Source of the DNA: Pseudomonadota bacterium
Lineage (GTDB): Bacteria; Pseudomonadota; Alphaproteobacteria; Rhizobiales; Hyphomicrobiaceae
Direction: 5' to 3'
Length of the DNA stretch: 64,000 nucleotides
Assembly: GCA_023405815.1 (NCBI GenBank)
Contig: JAEXXM010000054.1
Location: 51,030-115,029 of the forward strand
The notes beneath the pieces were generated by a model. It saw nothing but the letters and a program-made list of their open reading frames with translations. It had not been told where the DNA came from and ran no database searches. A program made the position numbers and the translations under genes. Positions 33,656 to 42,260 of this stretch are shown here, piece by piece (positions within the stretch are counted from its first letter, which is position 1; each line of letters begins with the position of its first letter).

Positions 33656-35803
33656 TCAGTTGACGCGCGTGACCTCGACGAGGTTGTCGGAGAATGTCGG
33701 CGCGCGTCCGATGCTCGACCATGCATCGGACGAGATCGAGTTGACCGATCCGTCCGAGCGATTGAGCGAGCGCCAATAACCGAGCGTCGCCACGACGATG
33801 CCGGGGTTTACGTCATCCGTCACGCGCGCCACGCCCTCGAAATTGCCTCGCTCGTTCGCAACGCGCACCGGGTCGCCCTCGCGAATGTTGCGCTTCGCCG
33901 CGTCGGTAGGCGAGATCAGCACGTACTGCTCGCCTTGGATGCGGATCTTGTGCGGCTCGTTAGCGTAGCACGAGTTGAGGAATGCGTGGCTCTTCGGCGA
34001 GATGATGTTGAGCGGGAAGCGTTTCGCCAGCTCCGGGTTCGTCTCCGGTGATTCACGCACCGGCTGGTACCCGGGGAGGGGATCGATCGGACCGCCGTCC
34101 TGTCCTCCCTCGTACATGGCCCGGAACGGCCCCGCGACGAAGTTCTTCGCATCCTTGAGCAGCATCTCGACCTTGCCCGACGGCGTCGGGAAGTTGCCGG
34201 CAACGTGCGGGGCGCGGTCGTCGGCGGTGCCGACTCTGATGCGGAAGTAGCCGTGCTCCTTGAAGTAGTCCATATCGATGCCGCCCATCTTCGGGTCGTC
34301 CCACTGGATGTAGGCGGCGCACAGCTCGCTATCGGTCATTTTGAAGACGGGATCGTCGAAGCCCATTTCCTTTGCGAGCAGGCGCCATAGGTCGCTCGTC
34401 GGCTTGCACTCGCCCGGCGGATCGACGGCCTTCTCGTTATAGGTCAGGTAGAAATGCCCCCATGACCACATCATGTCCTCGGCTTCGGCGGCCATTGCCG
34501 AGGGAAGGATGATGTCGGCATATTTCGCAGTGTCGGTGATGAAGTGCTCGGCGACGACCGTGAACAGGTCCTCGCGCTTCAGGCCCTCGACGATCTTGTT
34601 CGTCTCGGGCGACTGGCTCACCGGATTGGTGCAGAATACGAACAGGCTCTTGATCGGTGGATCAAGCTTCATCTCTCCGTTGAGTGCCTGCCCGAGCCGC
34701 AGGTTATTGACCACGCGCGTGCCGGGCTTGATCCAGTCAGGGCGCGCGGCCTTTGCCCAATCGACGGGGAACTCCCACAGCGGCAGCTGCAGCACGCCAC
34801 CGCCGACGTGCCGCCATGAGCCAGCCAGCGCCGGTAGACAGTAGATGGCACGCGAAGCCTGCGCACCGCCCGCCGAGCGCTCGATGGCGACGCCGATGCG
34901 GATCGCCGAGGGCTGCGCCGTGGCGAACTCGCGGGCGAATCTGACGACGTCCGCCGCTTTGACGCCCGTGACCTTCTCGACGTACTCGGGCGTGAATTCC
35001 TTCGCCCGCTCCTTCAACTCCGGAAAGCCGAGCGTGTAGCTGTCGACGTACTCCTGATCGACGAGGCCCTGCTCGATCATCGAGTTGATGAAGCCCATGG
35101 CGAGGGCGCCGTCGGTGCCGGGCTTGGGGCAGATGTGCCAGTCCGCGCCCTTGGCCGTGCGCGAGCGGTACGCGTCGATGACGACGATCTTCGCGCCGCG
35201 CTTCTGCGCCTCGAGCACGATCGGCCAGTGATGCAGGTTGGTCGAGATCGTGTTGCACGCCCAGATGACGATGTACTTCGAGTGCACGAAGCTTTCCGGA
35301 TCGACGCCGCCCGTCGGACCGTTGGTCAACAGCCAAGCGGTCGATGAGCCCGAGGTGCAGAACGTCTTCTCGTTCACCGTCGAGCCGAGCCTGTTGAAGA
35401 ATGGGTCGCCCGAGTTGATCCCCTGCACGAGACCCATGTTGCCGAGATAGCTGTAGGGCATGATCGCTTCGGCGCCGTGCTCGGCGATGATCCCGCGCCA
35501 GCGCCGGCCGATCTCGGAAATTGCCTCATCCCAGGTGATGCGCTCGAAATTGTTGCCGCCGTTGGGGCCCGACCCCTTGGGGCCGACCCGGCGCAACGGG
35601 TACATCAGCCGGTCGGGGTTGTGGTGGTGGTCGTGGAAGTCCTTGAGCTTCACGCACAGCGTGCCGCGCGTGATCGGATGTTCCTTGTTGCCTTTGACAT
35701 TGACGAGCTCGCCGTCTTCGACCTCGTAGATCATGGCGCACGTGTCGGGACAGTCGTGTGGGCAAGAGCCGAAGAAAGTCGTGCGCTTGACCTGCTCGTT
35801 CAT
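33656..35803 (-). CDS. Molybdopterin oxidoreductase of the DMSO reductase superfamily, substrate unknown
   Basis: 715-residue cytoplasmic enzyme. The [4Fe-4S] motif is CPHDCPDTC with the fourth cysteine in TLCVKLKDF. Molybdopterin domains follow (FCTSGSSTAWLL, IWACNTISTNLHHWPIV, PLWEFPVDW), then the C-terminal dinucleotide-binding domain (LNIISPKSHAFLNS). No Tat signal and no adjacent electron-transfer subunit or chaperone gene are seen, so it stands alone. GGAGG precedes the ATG. It is not nitrate reductase or formate dehydrogenase by motif; the reaction is unknown. Confidence 0.88.
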   Translation of the reverse strand: MNEQVKRTTFFGSCPHDCPDTCAMIYEVEDGELVNVKGNKEHPITRGTLCVKLKDFHDHHHNPDRLMYPLRRVGPKGSGPNGGNNFERITWDEAISEIGRRWRGIIAEHGAEAIMPYSYLGNMGLVQGINSGDPFFNRLGSTVNEKTFCTSGSSTAWLLTNGPTGGVDPESFVHSKYIVIWACNTISTNLHHWPIVLEAQKRGAKIVVIDAYRSRTAKGADWHICPKPGTDGALAMGFINSMIEQGLVDQEYVDSYTLGFPELKERAKEFTPEYVEKVTGVKAADVVRFAREFATAQPSAIRIGVAIERSAGGAQASRAIYCLPALAGSWRHVGGGVLQLPLWEFPVDWAKAARPDWIKPGTRVVNNLRLGQALNGEMKLDPPIKSLFVFCTNPVSQSPETNKIVEGLKREDLFTVVAEHFITDTAKYADIILPSAMAAEAEDMMWSWGHFYLTYNEKAVDPPGECKPTSDLWRLLAKEMGFDDPVFKMTDSELCAAYIQWDDPKMGGIDMDYFKEHGYFRIRVGTADDRAPHVAGNFPTPSGKVEMLLKDAKNFVAGPFRAMYEGGQDGGPIDPLPGYQPVRESPETNPELAKRFPLNIISPKSHAFLNSCYANEPHKIRIQGEQYVLISPTDAAKRNIREGDPVRVANERGNFEGVARVTDDVNPGIVVATLGYWRSLNRSDGSVNSISSDAWSSIGRAPTFSDNLVEVTRVN

Positions 35804-36043
35804 GTCAGTCCTCCCATGGGGCTTTGTGCCCTAATGCCGGACCTTTGCGGTCTCGTAGCGGGCCCACTCTGACCGAGATCAAAGAGCGCCGCAACGGCCT
35901 TTGAGCGCCAGATGACTTGGCTCGCTTGAATGAAGCTTTCTAACAATCCTGGGCATGCCGCAATGCGAGACAAGGGGGCTTGCATTGGTGTGCGAAGGTG
36001 CCAACATTGAAAATACTGCAGGCGGATAAGCGGTGACGCGCAC

Positions 36044-36385
36044 ATGCGGATCGTCAGATCGATCCTTGCCGGTCTTGTCAGCATCGGGCTCGTGCTGGCG
36101 CCCATCGCCGGCGCCAATGCGATGGGATCGATGCCGTCCGCTATGACCGACGACGCGGCACGGTCCCCCAATTCAACGTCATCCACGAAACAGTCTTGTC
36201 CTTGCTGCGATGTCGGCAAGTGCATCGCGGTGGTGATGTGCACGATGGGCTGCGTGCCATTCGGCTCTCCTTCCGATCTCAACCTCCGTACAGGCCCAAT
36301 CGGCCATGCCGCTTTGCGTGGTATTGTGTCCGCGCTCCATCAGGGCCGCACGCAGCATCCCCCCACTCCGCCTCCCCGCGTTTGA
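36044..36385 (+). CDS. Small exported cysteine-rich protein, possible metal binder
   Basis: 113-residue protein with an N-terminal hydrophobic signal (LAGLVSIGLVLAPIAGANA). The centre holds six cysteines in about 20 residues (CPCCDVGKC then VVMCTMGC), a pattern suited to metal binding or disulfides. The mature N-terminus is Met/Ser-rich (MGSMPSAMTDD). The C-terminal tail is Pro/His-rich (QHPPTPPPRV). The family was not recognised; it may relate to copper-associated small proteins. It is transcribed away from the molybdopterin oxidoreductase gene. Confidence 0.65.
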   Translation: MRIVRSILAGLVSIGLVLAPIAGANAMGSMPSAMTDDAARSPNSTSSTKQSCPCCDVGKCIAVVMCTMGCVPFGSPSDLNLRTGPIGHAALRGIVSALHQGRTQHPPTPPPRV

Positions 36386-36483
36386 CACTCTCAGCCTGAA
36401 TTGCCGAGCGGCGACGCTCGCTGTGAAGCCGTGAAGTCAGCTGACTGCACGGCTGCTGAAGCTATCAACTCGGGAGATACGAA

Positions 36484-36660
36484 ATGCCGAAGTCCCTCAT
36501 CTCAGCCATCGCGCTGAGCGTACTGGCAACCGTCGGGTTTGCCGGCATCGCGCAGGCGCATCACAAGACCGGACACTGCTCCCCGCCCGGTGTGGTGGTC
36601 GCAGGATGCCCGCTCGTACCAACTGGACCGCAGCTCCCCAAGCCCAATCCGGGGAACTAA
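36484..36660 (+). CDS. Small secreted peptide A, 58 residues, Pro-rich with two cysteines
   Basis: Signal peptide MPKSLISAIALSVLA ending GIAQA, then a mature peptide of about 33 residues with HCSPPG, AGCPLVP and a proline-rich end (PQLPKPNPGN). It closely resembles the next gene in signal peptide, cysteine spacing and C-terminal PQLPK motif, so the two are tandem paralogues. GGGAG precedes the ATG. Function is unknown; two cysteines could form one disulfide. Confidence 0.75.
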   Translation: MPKSLISAIALSVLATVGFAGIAQAHHKTGHCSPPGVVVAGCPLVPTGPQLPKPNPGN

Positions 36661-36677
36661 CGAAAAGGAGGTACATC

Positions 36678-36845
36678 ATGATCAAATCGCTGATCTCAGC
36701 TTTGGCTCTGAGCCTAATGGTAACCATCGGATTAGCCGGCATCGTGCAGGCACAGCAGAGGTGCTTGTACCCGCCCGGTACCTCTAACAAGGGATGCATA
36801 CCAAAGCCCATCACACCGACGACACCGCAGCTTCCCAAGCAGTAA
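36678..36845 (+). CDS. Small secreted peptide B, 55 residues, paralogue of A
   Basis: Signal peptide MIKSLISALALSLMV ending GIVQA, then a mature peptide of about 30 residues with RCLYPPGTSNKGCIPKP and the end PQLPKQ. A very strong ribosome binding site AAAAGGAGGT precedes the ATG, indicating efficient translation. It lies 17 bases after peptide A. Shared organisation (Cys, PPG, about nine residues, Gly-Cys, Pro-rich tail) indicates duplication. Function unknown; an extracytoplasmic role is supported only by the signal peptide. Confidence 0.77.
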   Translation: MIKSLISALALSLMVTIGLAGIVQAQQRCLYPPGTSNKGCIPKPITPTTPQLPKQ

Positions 36846-36916
36846 GAGGCGGCGACAAGCGTACCCGCTGACGTGCGCACCGGTAGGGCGTGGTCCGCTC
36901 GCTTCGGCGAACGGCC

Positions 36917-36949
36917 ACGCTCGTCTCAGGAGCGCGCTCGTCTCAGGAG
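36917..36949. repeat. Short tandem direct repeat
   Basis: CGCTCGTCTCAGGAGC occurs twice with a 17-bp period (36917-36932 and 36934-36949) between peptide B and the convergent ABC transporter gene. Confidence 0.85.
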
Positions 36950-36966
36950 CATGTCACGGCCTATCA

Positions 36967-38736
36967 TCAGGCCGAGTGTGCGAGAGTAAGGCGCCGATCG
37001 AGATCGATCGTGCGGTGATGCAGCGCGGCGAGCGTCGACCGGTGGCCAATGGATACGATGGCCGCGGTGGGCAGCTCGGCGCGCAACATACGGAAGAGCG
37101 CCGCCTCCGAGGGCTCATCCAGCGCCGACGTTGCCTCGTCGAGCAACAGGACGTCGGCGCGCGTCAGCAGCGCTCGCGCGAAGCCGATGCGCTGCTGCTC
37201 GCCAAGCGAGAGAATATCGCTCCACGCCGCGCACTCATCGAGCGAGTCGACGAGATGGGAGAGCCCGACCTTGACGAGCATGCTGTGCAGCCTTTCCTCC
37301 GCGATCGCATGCTCTTCGGCGGGATAGGCAAGGACCGCGCGCAAGGTGCCGAGCGGGATATACGGCCGTTGCGGCAGGGCGAGTACGCGCGCCCCCGGGG
37401 CCAACAGCACGCGCCCGCGCGAATGGGGCCAGAAGCCGCAAATCGTGCGCAGCAATGTCGACTTGCCGCAACCCGATGAACCTTTGAGCAGCAGCGTCTT
37501 GCCCGGCTCGATCGCGAGGTAGGTGGCGTTGAGGAGCGGCGCGCCTTCGGGAGTCGCCACGTGGACATCGGCGAGGCACAGCGGGGATTGCGGACGGCCG
37601 ATGCTAAGCCTGGCTCCGTTGGTCGAGGCAGCTTCCTGGGCGAGCCGCGTCTGCGCTTCGAATCCTGACAGGCGATCGACCACGGCTTTCCACTCGGCAA
37701 GTTGCGCGTAGCTCGTCACGAAGAACGACAAAGACGTCTGCACCTGCCCGAACGCGCCCGCCGTCTGCATCAGCGTTCCGAGCGGGATCTGACCGGAAAA
37801 GAACGGCCGCGCCAGAATGGCGTACGGTAGAACCACCGCGAGCTGGTTGTAGCCGGCTGTAAAGAACGTCAGCATCTTTTGCCGGCTCATGATGGCATGC
37901 CAGTTGCTGACGATGCTGGCGAAGCGGCTCGCGAGCTGACGCTGCTCTGCGGCTTCGCCCCGCAGCATTGCAACCTGCTCCGAGTTCTCGCGCAGGCGAA
38001 CGAGCGCGAAGCGAAAATCGGCTCCGAACTGCTGCTGGTCCCTGTTGATGCCGATGAGCTTGCGGCCGATGAAGTGCGCACCGACGCTGGCCACCAGCGA
38101 GAACGCCAGCGCTACCCAGAGGAGATAGCCGGGAATAGTGAAGACGTAGCCTGAGAGTGACAAAGGCACTTGGCTTGATATGCCCCAGAGCACCACGGCG
38201 AACGAAGCCAGCGTCATCGTGGCCGAGAGGAGCCCGACCCCGAGCGACAGGGTCTGGTCGACGAACATGGTTATGTCGTCGGCGATGCGCTGATCGGGGT
38301 TATCGGCGGGATCGCCGCTAAGGCGCATCCGATAGTGCGTGCCGTCCGCGAGCCAATTCGTGAGGTACCTGTCTGTCAGCCAGCGCCGCCAACGGATCTG
38401 CAGCCACTGAGTGAGGTAGAGCTGGTAGGCGGAGATGACCACGAACGCGGCGCCGATGAACACGAAGACGAGAAGCTGCCGCCAGAAGGCAGGCAGATCC
38501 TTGTTCTGCAGCGCATCGAAGAAGAGGGCGTTCCACTGGTTGAAGTAGACCGTCAGGGCGACCTGGGCGCACTGGGCCGCGATCACGGCCGCAAGCAGAC
38601 CGCACCCGAGCCAGCGTTCTTCAACGAGCCATGTTCCCAAAGGGCCAAACCGTGCTGGCACCTTCTCGCGTGAGACAAAATAGGGAGCGGTGAGGCGCCA
38701 AACGGCGCTCAACTGTTCACGTGCGCTTTTGAGCAT
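36967..38736 (-). CDS. SbmA/BacA-like ABC transporter with fused ATPase (YddA type)
   Basis: 589-residue fused permease-ATPase. The N-terminal half has about six hydrophobic helices and SbmA/BacA-type motifs (VYFNQWNALFFDALQNKD, ITMFVDQTLSLGVGLLSA, and WRRWLTDRYLTNWL). The ATPase has Walker A GSSGCGKST near residue 423, signature LSLGEQQR and Walker B VLLLDEATSALDE. Relatives import peptides or very-long-chain-fatty-acid-related substrates across the inner membrane. It converges on two genes for small secreted peptides, which may or may not be related to its substrate. Confidence 0.9.
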   Translation of the reverse strand: MLKSAREQLSAVWRLTAPYFVSREKVPARFGPLGTWLVEERWLGCGLLAAVIAAQCAQVALTVYFNQWNALFFDALQNKDLPAFWRQLLVFVFIGAAFVVISAYQLYLTQWLQIRWRRWLTDRYLTNWLADGTHYRMRLSGDPADNPDQRIADDITMFVDQTLSLGVGLLSATMTLASFAVVLWGISSQVPLSLSGYVFTIPGYLLWVALAFSLVASVGAHFIGRKLIGINRDQQQFGADFRFALVRLRENSEQVAMLRGEAAEQRQLASRFASIVSNWHAIMSRQKMLTFFTAGYNQLAVVLPYAILARPFFSGQIPLGTLMQTAGAFGQVQTSLSFFVTSYAQLAEWKAVVDRLSGFEAQTRLAQEAASTNGARLSIGRPQSPLCLADVHVATPEGAPLLNATYLAIEPGKTLLLKGSSGCGKSTLLRTICGFWPHSRGRVLLAPGARVLALPQRPYIPLGTLRAVLAYPAEEHAIAEERLHSMLVKVGLSHLVDSLDECAAWSDILSLGEQQRIGFARALLTRADVLLLDEATSALDEPSEAALFRMLRAELPTAAIVSIGHRSTLAALHHRTIDLDRRLTLAHSA

Positions 38737-38916
38737 TGCTGCTTTCTTGCTTGCCGAAGTTCCTCGGAGCCGGGGTAGCAGTGAGGGGCTACCGCCCGTT
38801 CATCCCTAGCAGCGACTGTGCCAACTCGGAGAAGTCATCAATATTGTGTTATATCAATGCCATGTATGATTTCTATTGGGACGGACCTTCAGGTGACTGA
38901 CGATCACTTTGGCAAC

Positions 38917-38933
38917 TGCCCAAATATTGGGCA
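38917..38933. other. Perfect palindrome downstream of the EpmB-like gene
   Basis: TGCCCAA-ATA-TTGGGCA lies 15 bases after the minus-strand stop at 38948. It could be a weak terminator (no T-run) or a protein-binding dyad in the 211-bp gap, which is otherwise empty. Confidence 0.45.
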
Positions 38934-38947
38934 ATCCCAGAAGCTGC

Positions 38948-40021
38948 TTATTCTTTGGTCGCGTTGCAGCAGTCCTCATAGGCGTGGAGCGCGCCGCGCG
39001 CATCTTCGACCGTGTAGTGCCAAGGACCGTCACCTTCCGCTAGGTACCCGGGGCCGATCGGAACCTTCCCGTGCGCGCCGGGGATGTCGAGCACGTATGT
39101 TGGCAGGGCGAGCCCGGACAGCCGCCGGCGCATTTCGCGCATCAGCGCGCGCCCCTCGGCAATCGTCGTGCGCAGATGCGCCGTGCCCGGGGCAAGGTCG
39201 CCGTGATGCAGATAGTAGGGCTTGACGCGCATCTCCACGAAACCGCGCATCAGGGCTTCCAGCGTGTCCGCGTCGTCGTTGATGCCTTTGAGGAGCACGC
39301 TCTGGCTGATCATCGCGACGCCGGCATCGATGAGCCGGGCGCAGGCGGCGCGCGCCGCGCTCGTCAGCTCGCGCGGATGGTTGGCGTGCAGGGCGACGTA
39401 GACGGTCTTGGACGAGGAACGAAGCGCCTCGACGAGCTCCGGCGTGACGCGCTCGGGCGCGACCGACGGCACGCGCGAATGCCAGCGCAGGACCTTAACG
39501 TGCCCGATCCCGCCGAGCGCGGCCGTCACTTCGGCAACGCGCCGCGGCGACAGTATCAGCGGATCGCCGCCGGTGAGGATCACCTCCCAGATCTGCGGCC
39601 GCGCGCGGATGTAGTCGATCGCGGCGGCAAGCTCGGCCTCCGACAATGCTGTGCTCTTGCCTGGCCCGACCATCTCGCGGCGGAAGCAGAAGCGGCAGTA
39701 GACGGGGCACACGCTGACGAGCTTCAGCAATACCCGGTCCGGGTAGCGGTGGACGATGCCCGGCACCGGGCTTTTCAACCCATCTCCGATCGGATCGGCG
39801 TCCTCTGCCGGATGCCTGTCGAGCTCGCGTGCATCGGGAATGAACTGGCGGGCGATCGGGTCTGAGACATCTGCCGGATCGATCAGCTCCGCCATGGCCG
39901 GCGTGACGGCCACCGCGTAGCTGGCCCCGACACGAGCGACCTCGAGGGCCTTCTCGCGCGAGAGGAGCCCCGCATCGGCGAGATCGCTGACACTCGTCAA
40001 AGTCCGGCGGAATGCTGTCAT
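38948..40021 (-). CDS. epmB: Lysine 2,3-aminomutase-like radical SAM protein (EpmB-like)
   Basis: 357-residue radical SAM/PLP enzyme. The cluster motif CPVYCRFCFRR near residue 106 has the CxxxCxxC spacing; a GGDPL motif (VILTGGDPLILSP) and a PLP-type region (HYLHHGDLAPGTAHLR-like YYLHHGDLAPGTAH) follow. EpmB converts alpha-lysine to (R)-beta-lysine used by EpmA to modify EF-P. epmA and efp lie 2.2-3.5 kb away in the same neighbourhood, supporting this role over free lysine catabolism. The ATG at 40021 was preferred because EpmB proteins begin close to the following SVSDLADAGLL region. Confidence 0.85.
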   Translation of the reverse strand: MTAFRRTLTSVSDLADAGLLSREKALEVARVGASYAVAVTPAMAELIDPADVSDPIARQFIPDARELDRHPAEDADPIGDGLKSPVPGIVHRYPDRVLLKLVSVCPVYCRFCFRREMVGPGKSTALSEAELAAAIDYIRARPQIWEVILTGGDPLILSPRRVAEVTAALGGIGHVKVLRWHSRVPSVAPERVTPELVEALRSSSKTVYVALHANHPRELTSAARAACARLIDAGVAMISQSVLLKGINDDADTLEALMRGFVEMRVKPYYLHHGDLAPGTAHLRTTIAEGRALMREMRRRLSGLALPTYVLDIPGAHGKVPIGPGYLAEGDGPWHYTVEDARGALHAYEDCCNATKE

Positions 40022-40221
40022 GGCAGCTCCCCGATCAGGTGCCGAAGGCCTGCAGCCAGCATAGCGTGCCGAACTCGCCACAGCCCCAAAAGTTCTCTTC
40101 GGGCGCTGTTGATAGCGGGGACTGGCGGGGATAACGCGGCGACCGCCCCGCCGTTTTCGCGTACCGATGACGCCATCGAGTGCATGCGTCCCTTCAGTCC
40201 GTGGATTACGAGGAGGCGTTT

Positions 40222-40989
40222 ATGCGTCGTCATTGGTTTGCTGTGCTTGTTGCGTGCGTCTCGATGGCCGGAGCAAGTGAGCGAGCGCTGAGCGACGGCG
40301 CGCCCTACGAGTACGGCCCTTCGTCATATCCCGCGCCACACATTGGCTGGACCGGCTTCTACCTCGGCGCCCACCTGGGGGGAACCTGGGGTAGCTCCGA
40401 GGCGACGGGTGCGACCGGCGTTACCCTCGATGACTCCTGGAGCGCGTCGCCGAGCGGCCTCGTTGCCGGCGCCACACTCGGCTACAACTGGCAGCTCGGT
40501 CCGATGATCTACGGCCTCGAGGGCGACCTCGGCAATCTTGGCCTTGCCGGTAGCGGCGGCTATTACGTGCCATTCGGCTACGACGCCTCCACCACGACCG
40601 ACGCCGGCTTCTACATGACCCTGCGCGGGCGCCTCGGCGTATTGATGAACGGATGGATGCTTTACGTCACCGGCGGCTATCTCGGCTCCGACACCACCGT
40701 CTCGATTCTGGAATCTTGTGACACGCTCTGCTCGACGCCGACGGTCAGCGCGGAAAGCTCCGGGTTCCGCAACGGCTGGACCATCGGTGGTGGCTTCGAG
40801 GTTGCGTTCGAAGGGGCCTGGTCGGCGAAAGTGGAATACCTCTACTACGATCTCGGATCGACCACGCTGACGACACCTGCCGCGCCGTCGAGCGGCATCG
40901 GCGCAAACACCTGGAAGGTCGACACCGATGGGTCGCTCGTCCGCGCCGGCATCAACTACCGCTTCAGCGGTTTCAAGTTTGGTCAGTGA
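40222..40989 (+). CDS. Outer membrane beta-barrel protein (Omp25/OmpA-N type)
   Basis: 255-residue porin-like eight-stranded barrel protein of the type found in Hyphomicrobiales (Omp25/Omp31). A signal peptide of about 20 residues precedes GWTGFYLGAHLGGTWGSS, the first strand. Strand motifs GATLGYNWQLGPMIYGLEGD, GFYMTLRGRLGVLM and AKVEYLYYDLGS are diagnostic, and the terminus RFSGFKFGQ closes the barrel. AGGAGG precedes the ATG. It lies between the EF-P modification genes but is not functionally tied to them by sequence. Confidence 0.88.
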   Translation: MRRHWFAVLVACVSMAGASERALSDGAPYEYGPSSYPAPHIGWTGFYLGAHLGGTWGSSEATGATGVTLDDSWSASPSGLVAGATLGYNWQLGPMIYGLEGDLGNLGLAGSGGYYVPFGYDASTTTDAGFYMTLRGRLGVLMNGWMLYVTGGYLGSDTTVSILESCDTLCSTPTVSAESSGFRNGWTIGGGFEVAFEGAWSAKVEYLYYDLGSTTLTTPAAPSSGIGANTWKVDTDGSLVRAGINYRFSGFKFGQ

Positions 40990-41011
40990 GTAGGGCCAAC
41001 CGGGTTAGCTT

Positions 41012-41045
41012 GACGAGTGGCCGGTTTTGCACCCGGCCACTCGTC
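41012..41045. terminator. Strong bidirectional hairpin between convergent genes
   Basis: Perfect 13-bp stem GACGAGTGGCCGG / CCGGCCACTCGTC with an eight-base loop, located between the outer membrane protein and the minus-strand SDR gene. Confidence 0.8.
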
Positions 41046-41054
41046 CGTTAGGCA

Positions 41055-41804
41055 CTAGCGCAATCCGCCAGATGCGGTGACGCGCTCACCCGTGATCCAC
41101 CCCGCATCGTCGGAGGCGAGGAACACGGCGACCTTGGCGATGTCATCCGGTTGGCCGACACGCTGCAGCGGCGTTTTCGCCACTATGGCCTTCTCGAAGT
41201 CGCCGCCGATGACTCCCAGCGTGTGAACGCCTTCCGTCTCGATCATTCCCGGATTGAGCGAGTTGACGCGCACGTTGCGTGCGCCGAGCTCGTGCGCGAG
41301 CACGAGCGAGATCGTGTCGAGTGCACCTTTGGTTCCGGAGTAGACGGAGGCAGTCGGCGTCGGGCTGAAGGCCGCGACAGAGCTGACGTTGATGATCGAG
41401 CCGCCCTGAGCCGGGAAGTGCTTGAGCGCCTCCTTCATCGTCAACAGCGGCCCGAGCACGTTGATGTCGAAATGGCGCCGGTAGTCCGCCTCGGTGACTT
41501 CCTCGAGAGGCGCAAATCTGTAGACGCCGGCATTATTGACGAGGATGTCGACGCGTCCGAAGGCCATCTGCGTCTCTTCGAATAGGGTTTTGACATCGGC
41601 CTCCTTCGAGACGTCGCCGCCGACGGCTATGGCACTGCCGCCCCTTCCCGCGATCTCTGCGACGACCTTGTCGGCGCCCTCGCGGCTCGACGCATAGTTG
41701 ACCGTCACGGCCGCGCCTTCGGCCGCGAATGCCTTGGCGATACCGGCGCCGATGCCCTTGGAGGCGCCCGTGACAATAGCGACTTTACCCTGGAGCTTAC
41801 CCAT
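41055..41804 (-). CDS. Short-chain dehydrogenase/reductase
   Basis: 249-residue classical SDR with TGASKGIGAGIA, NNAGVYRF, catalytic Ser (NVSSVAAF), YSGTKGAL with Tyr and Lys, and the C-terminal WITGERVTASGGLR typical of 3-oxoacyl-ACP-reductase-like members. The likely cofactor is NADP because an Arg (SSREGADK) follows the second strand. The substrate is unknown. It lies 119 bases downstream of an ArsR gene on the same strand, with an inverted repeat in the gap, so it is probably the target of that regulator. Confidence 0.88.
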   Translation of the reverse strand: MGKLQGKVAIVTGASKGIGAGIAKAFAAEGAAVTVNYASSREGADKVVAEIAGRGGSAIAVGGDVSKEADVKTLFEETQMAFGRVDILVNNAGVYRFAPLEEVTEADYRRHFDINVLGPLLTMKEALKHFPAQGGSIINVSSVAAFSPTPTASVYSGTKGALDTISLVLAHELGARNVRVNSLNPGMIETEGVHTLGVIGGDFEKAIVAKTPLQRVGQPDDIAKVAVFLASDDAGWITGERVTASGGLR

Positions 41805-41828
41805 GCTGCTTCTCCCGTCCTTCGATAA

Positions 41829-41861
41829 TTAGATGAACGTCTAAGTTCGACCGTCATCTAA
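41829..41861 (-). promoter_or_regulatory. Candidate ArsR operator upstream of the SDR gene
   Basis: Inverted repeat TTAGATGA / TCATCTAA with 17 bases between the arms; within it TTAGA-N6-TCTAA forms a second, smaller dyad (41829-41844). It lies 25 bases upstream of the SDR start. Confidence 0.55.
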
Positions 41862-41923
41862 GTATTGGCCGGGCGATGTCAAGGGAGGGGGAGGCAGAAG
41901 GACGGCATGACGCCAACTAGGCT

Positions 41924-42217
41924 TCAGATCTTCGCGAGGCGGCTGAGATAGGCCCGCAAGACGTCCCGGTTCACCGTCATGCTCATGCACTTGCCGACTC
42001 GCGTGACGTCGATGAGGCCGGCGGTCTCCAGCTCCTTCAAATGATGCGACAGGGTCGCGGCGCTGACGTCGTGCGTCTCGTGCAGGGCGGCGCATGGAAG
42101 CGCATTCTCGCAGTTCCCGATCTGCTCGAGAATCTGAAACCGGCGCGGCTCGGCGAGCGCGCGTGCGATCAGCGCAAATTGCTTTTCGGAAAGCTTCGTA
42201 TCCTGGCTGTGCGTCAT
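41924..42217 (-). CDS. ArsR-family HTH regulator
   Basis: 97-residue winged helix protein. The HTH segment is AALHETHDVSAATLSHHLKELETAGLI-like, with LADPRRFQIL-type helix (ARALAEPRRFQILEQIG). Three cysteines (ENALPCAAL, GNCENAL, VGKCMSM) are present but do not match the metal site CVC, so the ligand is not evident. The ATG at 42217 was chosen because upstream sequence in frame lacks domain character. Probably represses the downstream SDR gene through the inverted repeat at 41829-41861. Confidence 0.85.
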   Translation of the reverse strand: MTHSQDTKLSEKQFALIARALAEPRRFQILEQIGNCENALPCAALHETHDVSAATLSHHLKELETAGLIDVTRVGKCMSMTVNRDVLRAYLSRLAKI

Positions 42218-42260
42218 GCCGGAAAATATGGCGCCTTGCTCGCCAAAGTCCAATCCGCAG

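Noticed and set aside
36386..36483. A further copy of the LysR-type operator before the small peptide genes
   Set aside because: CTATC occurs at 36462 but the TTCA and other 11-bp-phased elements are missing.
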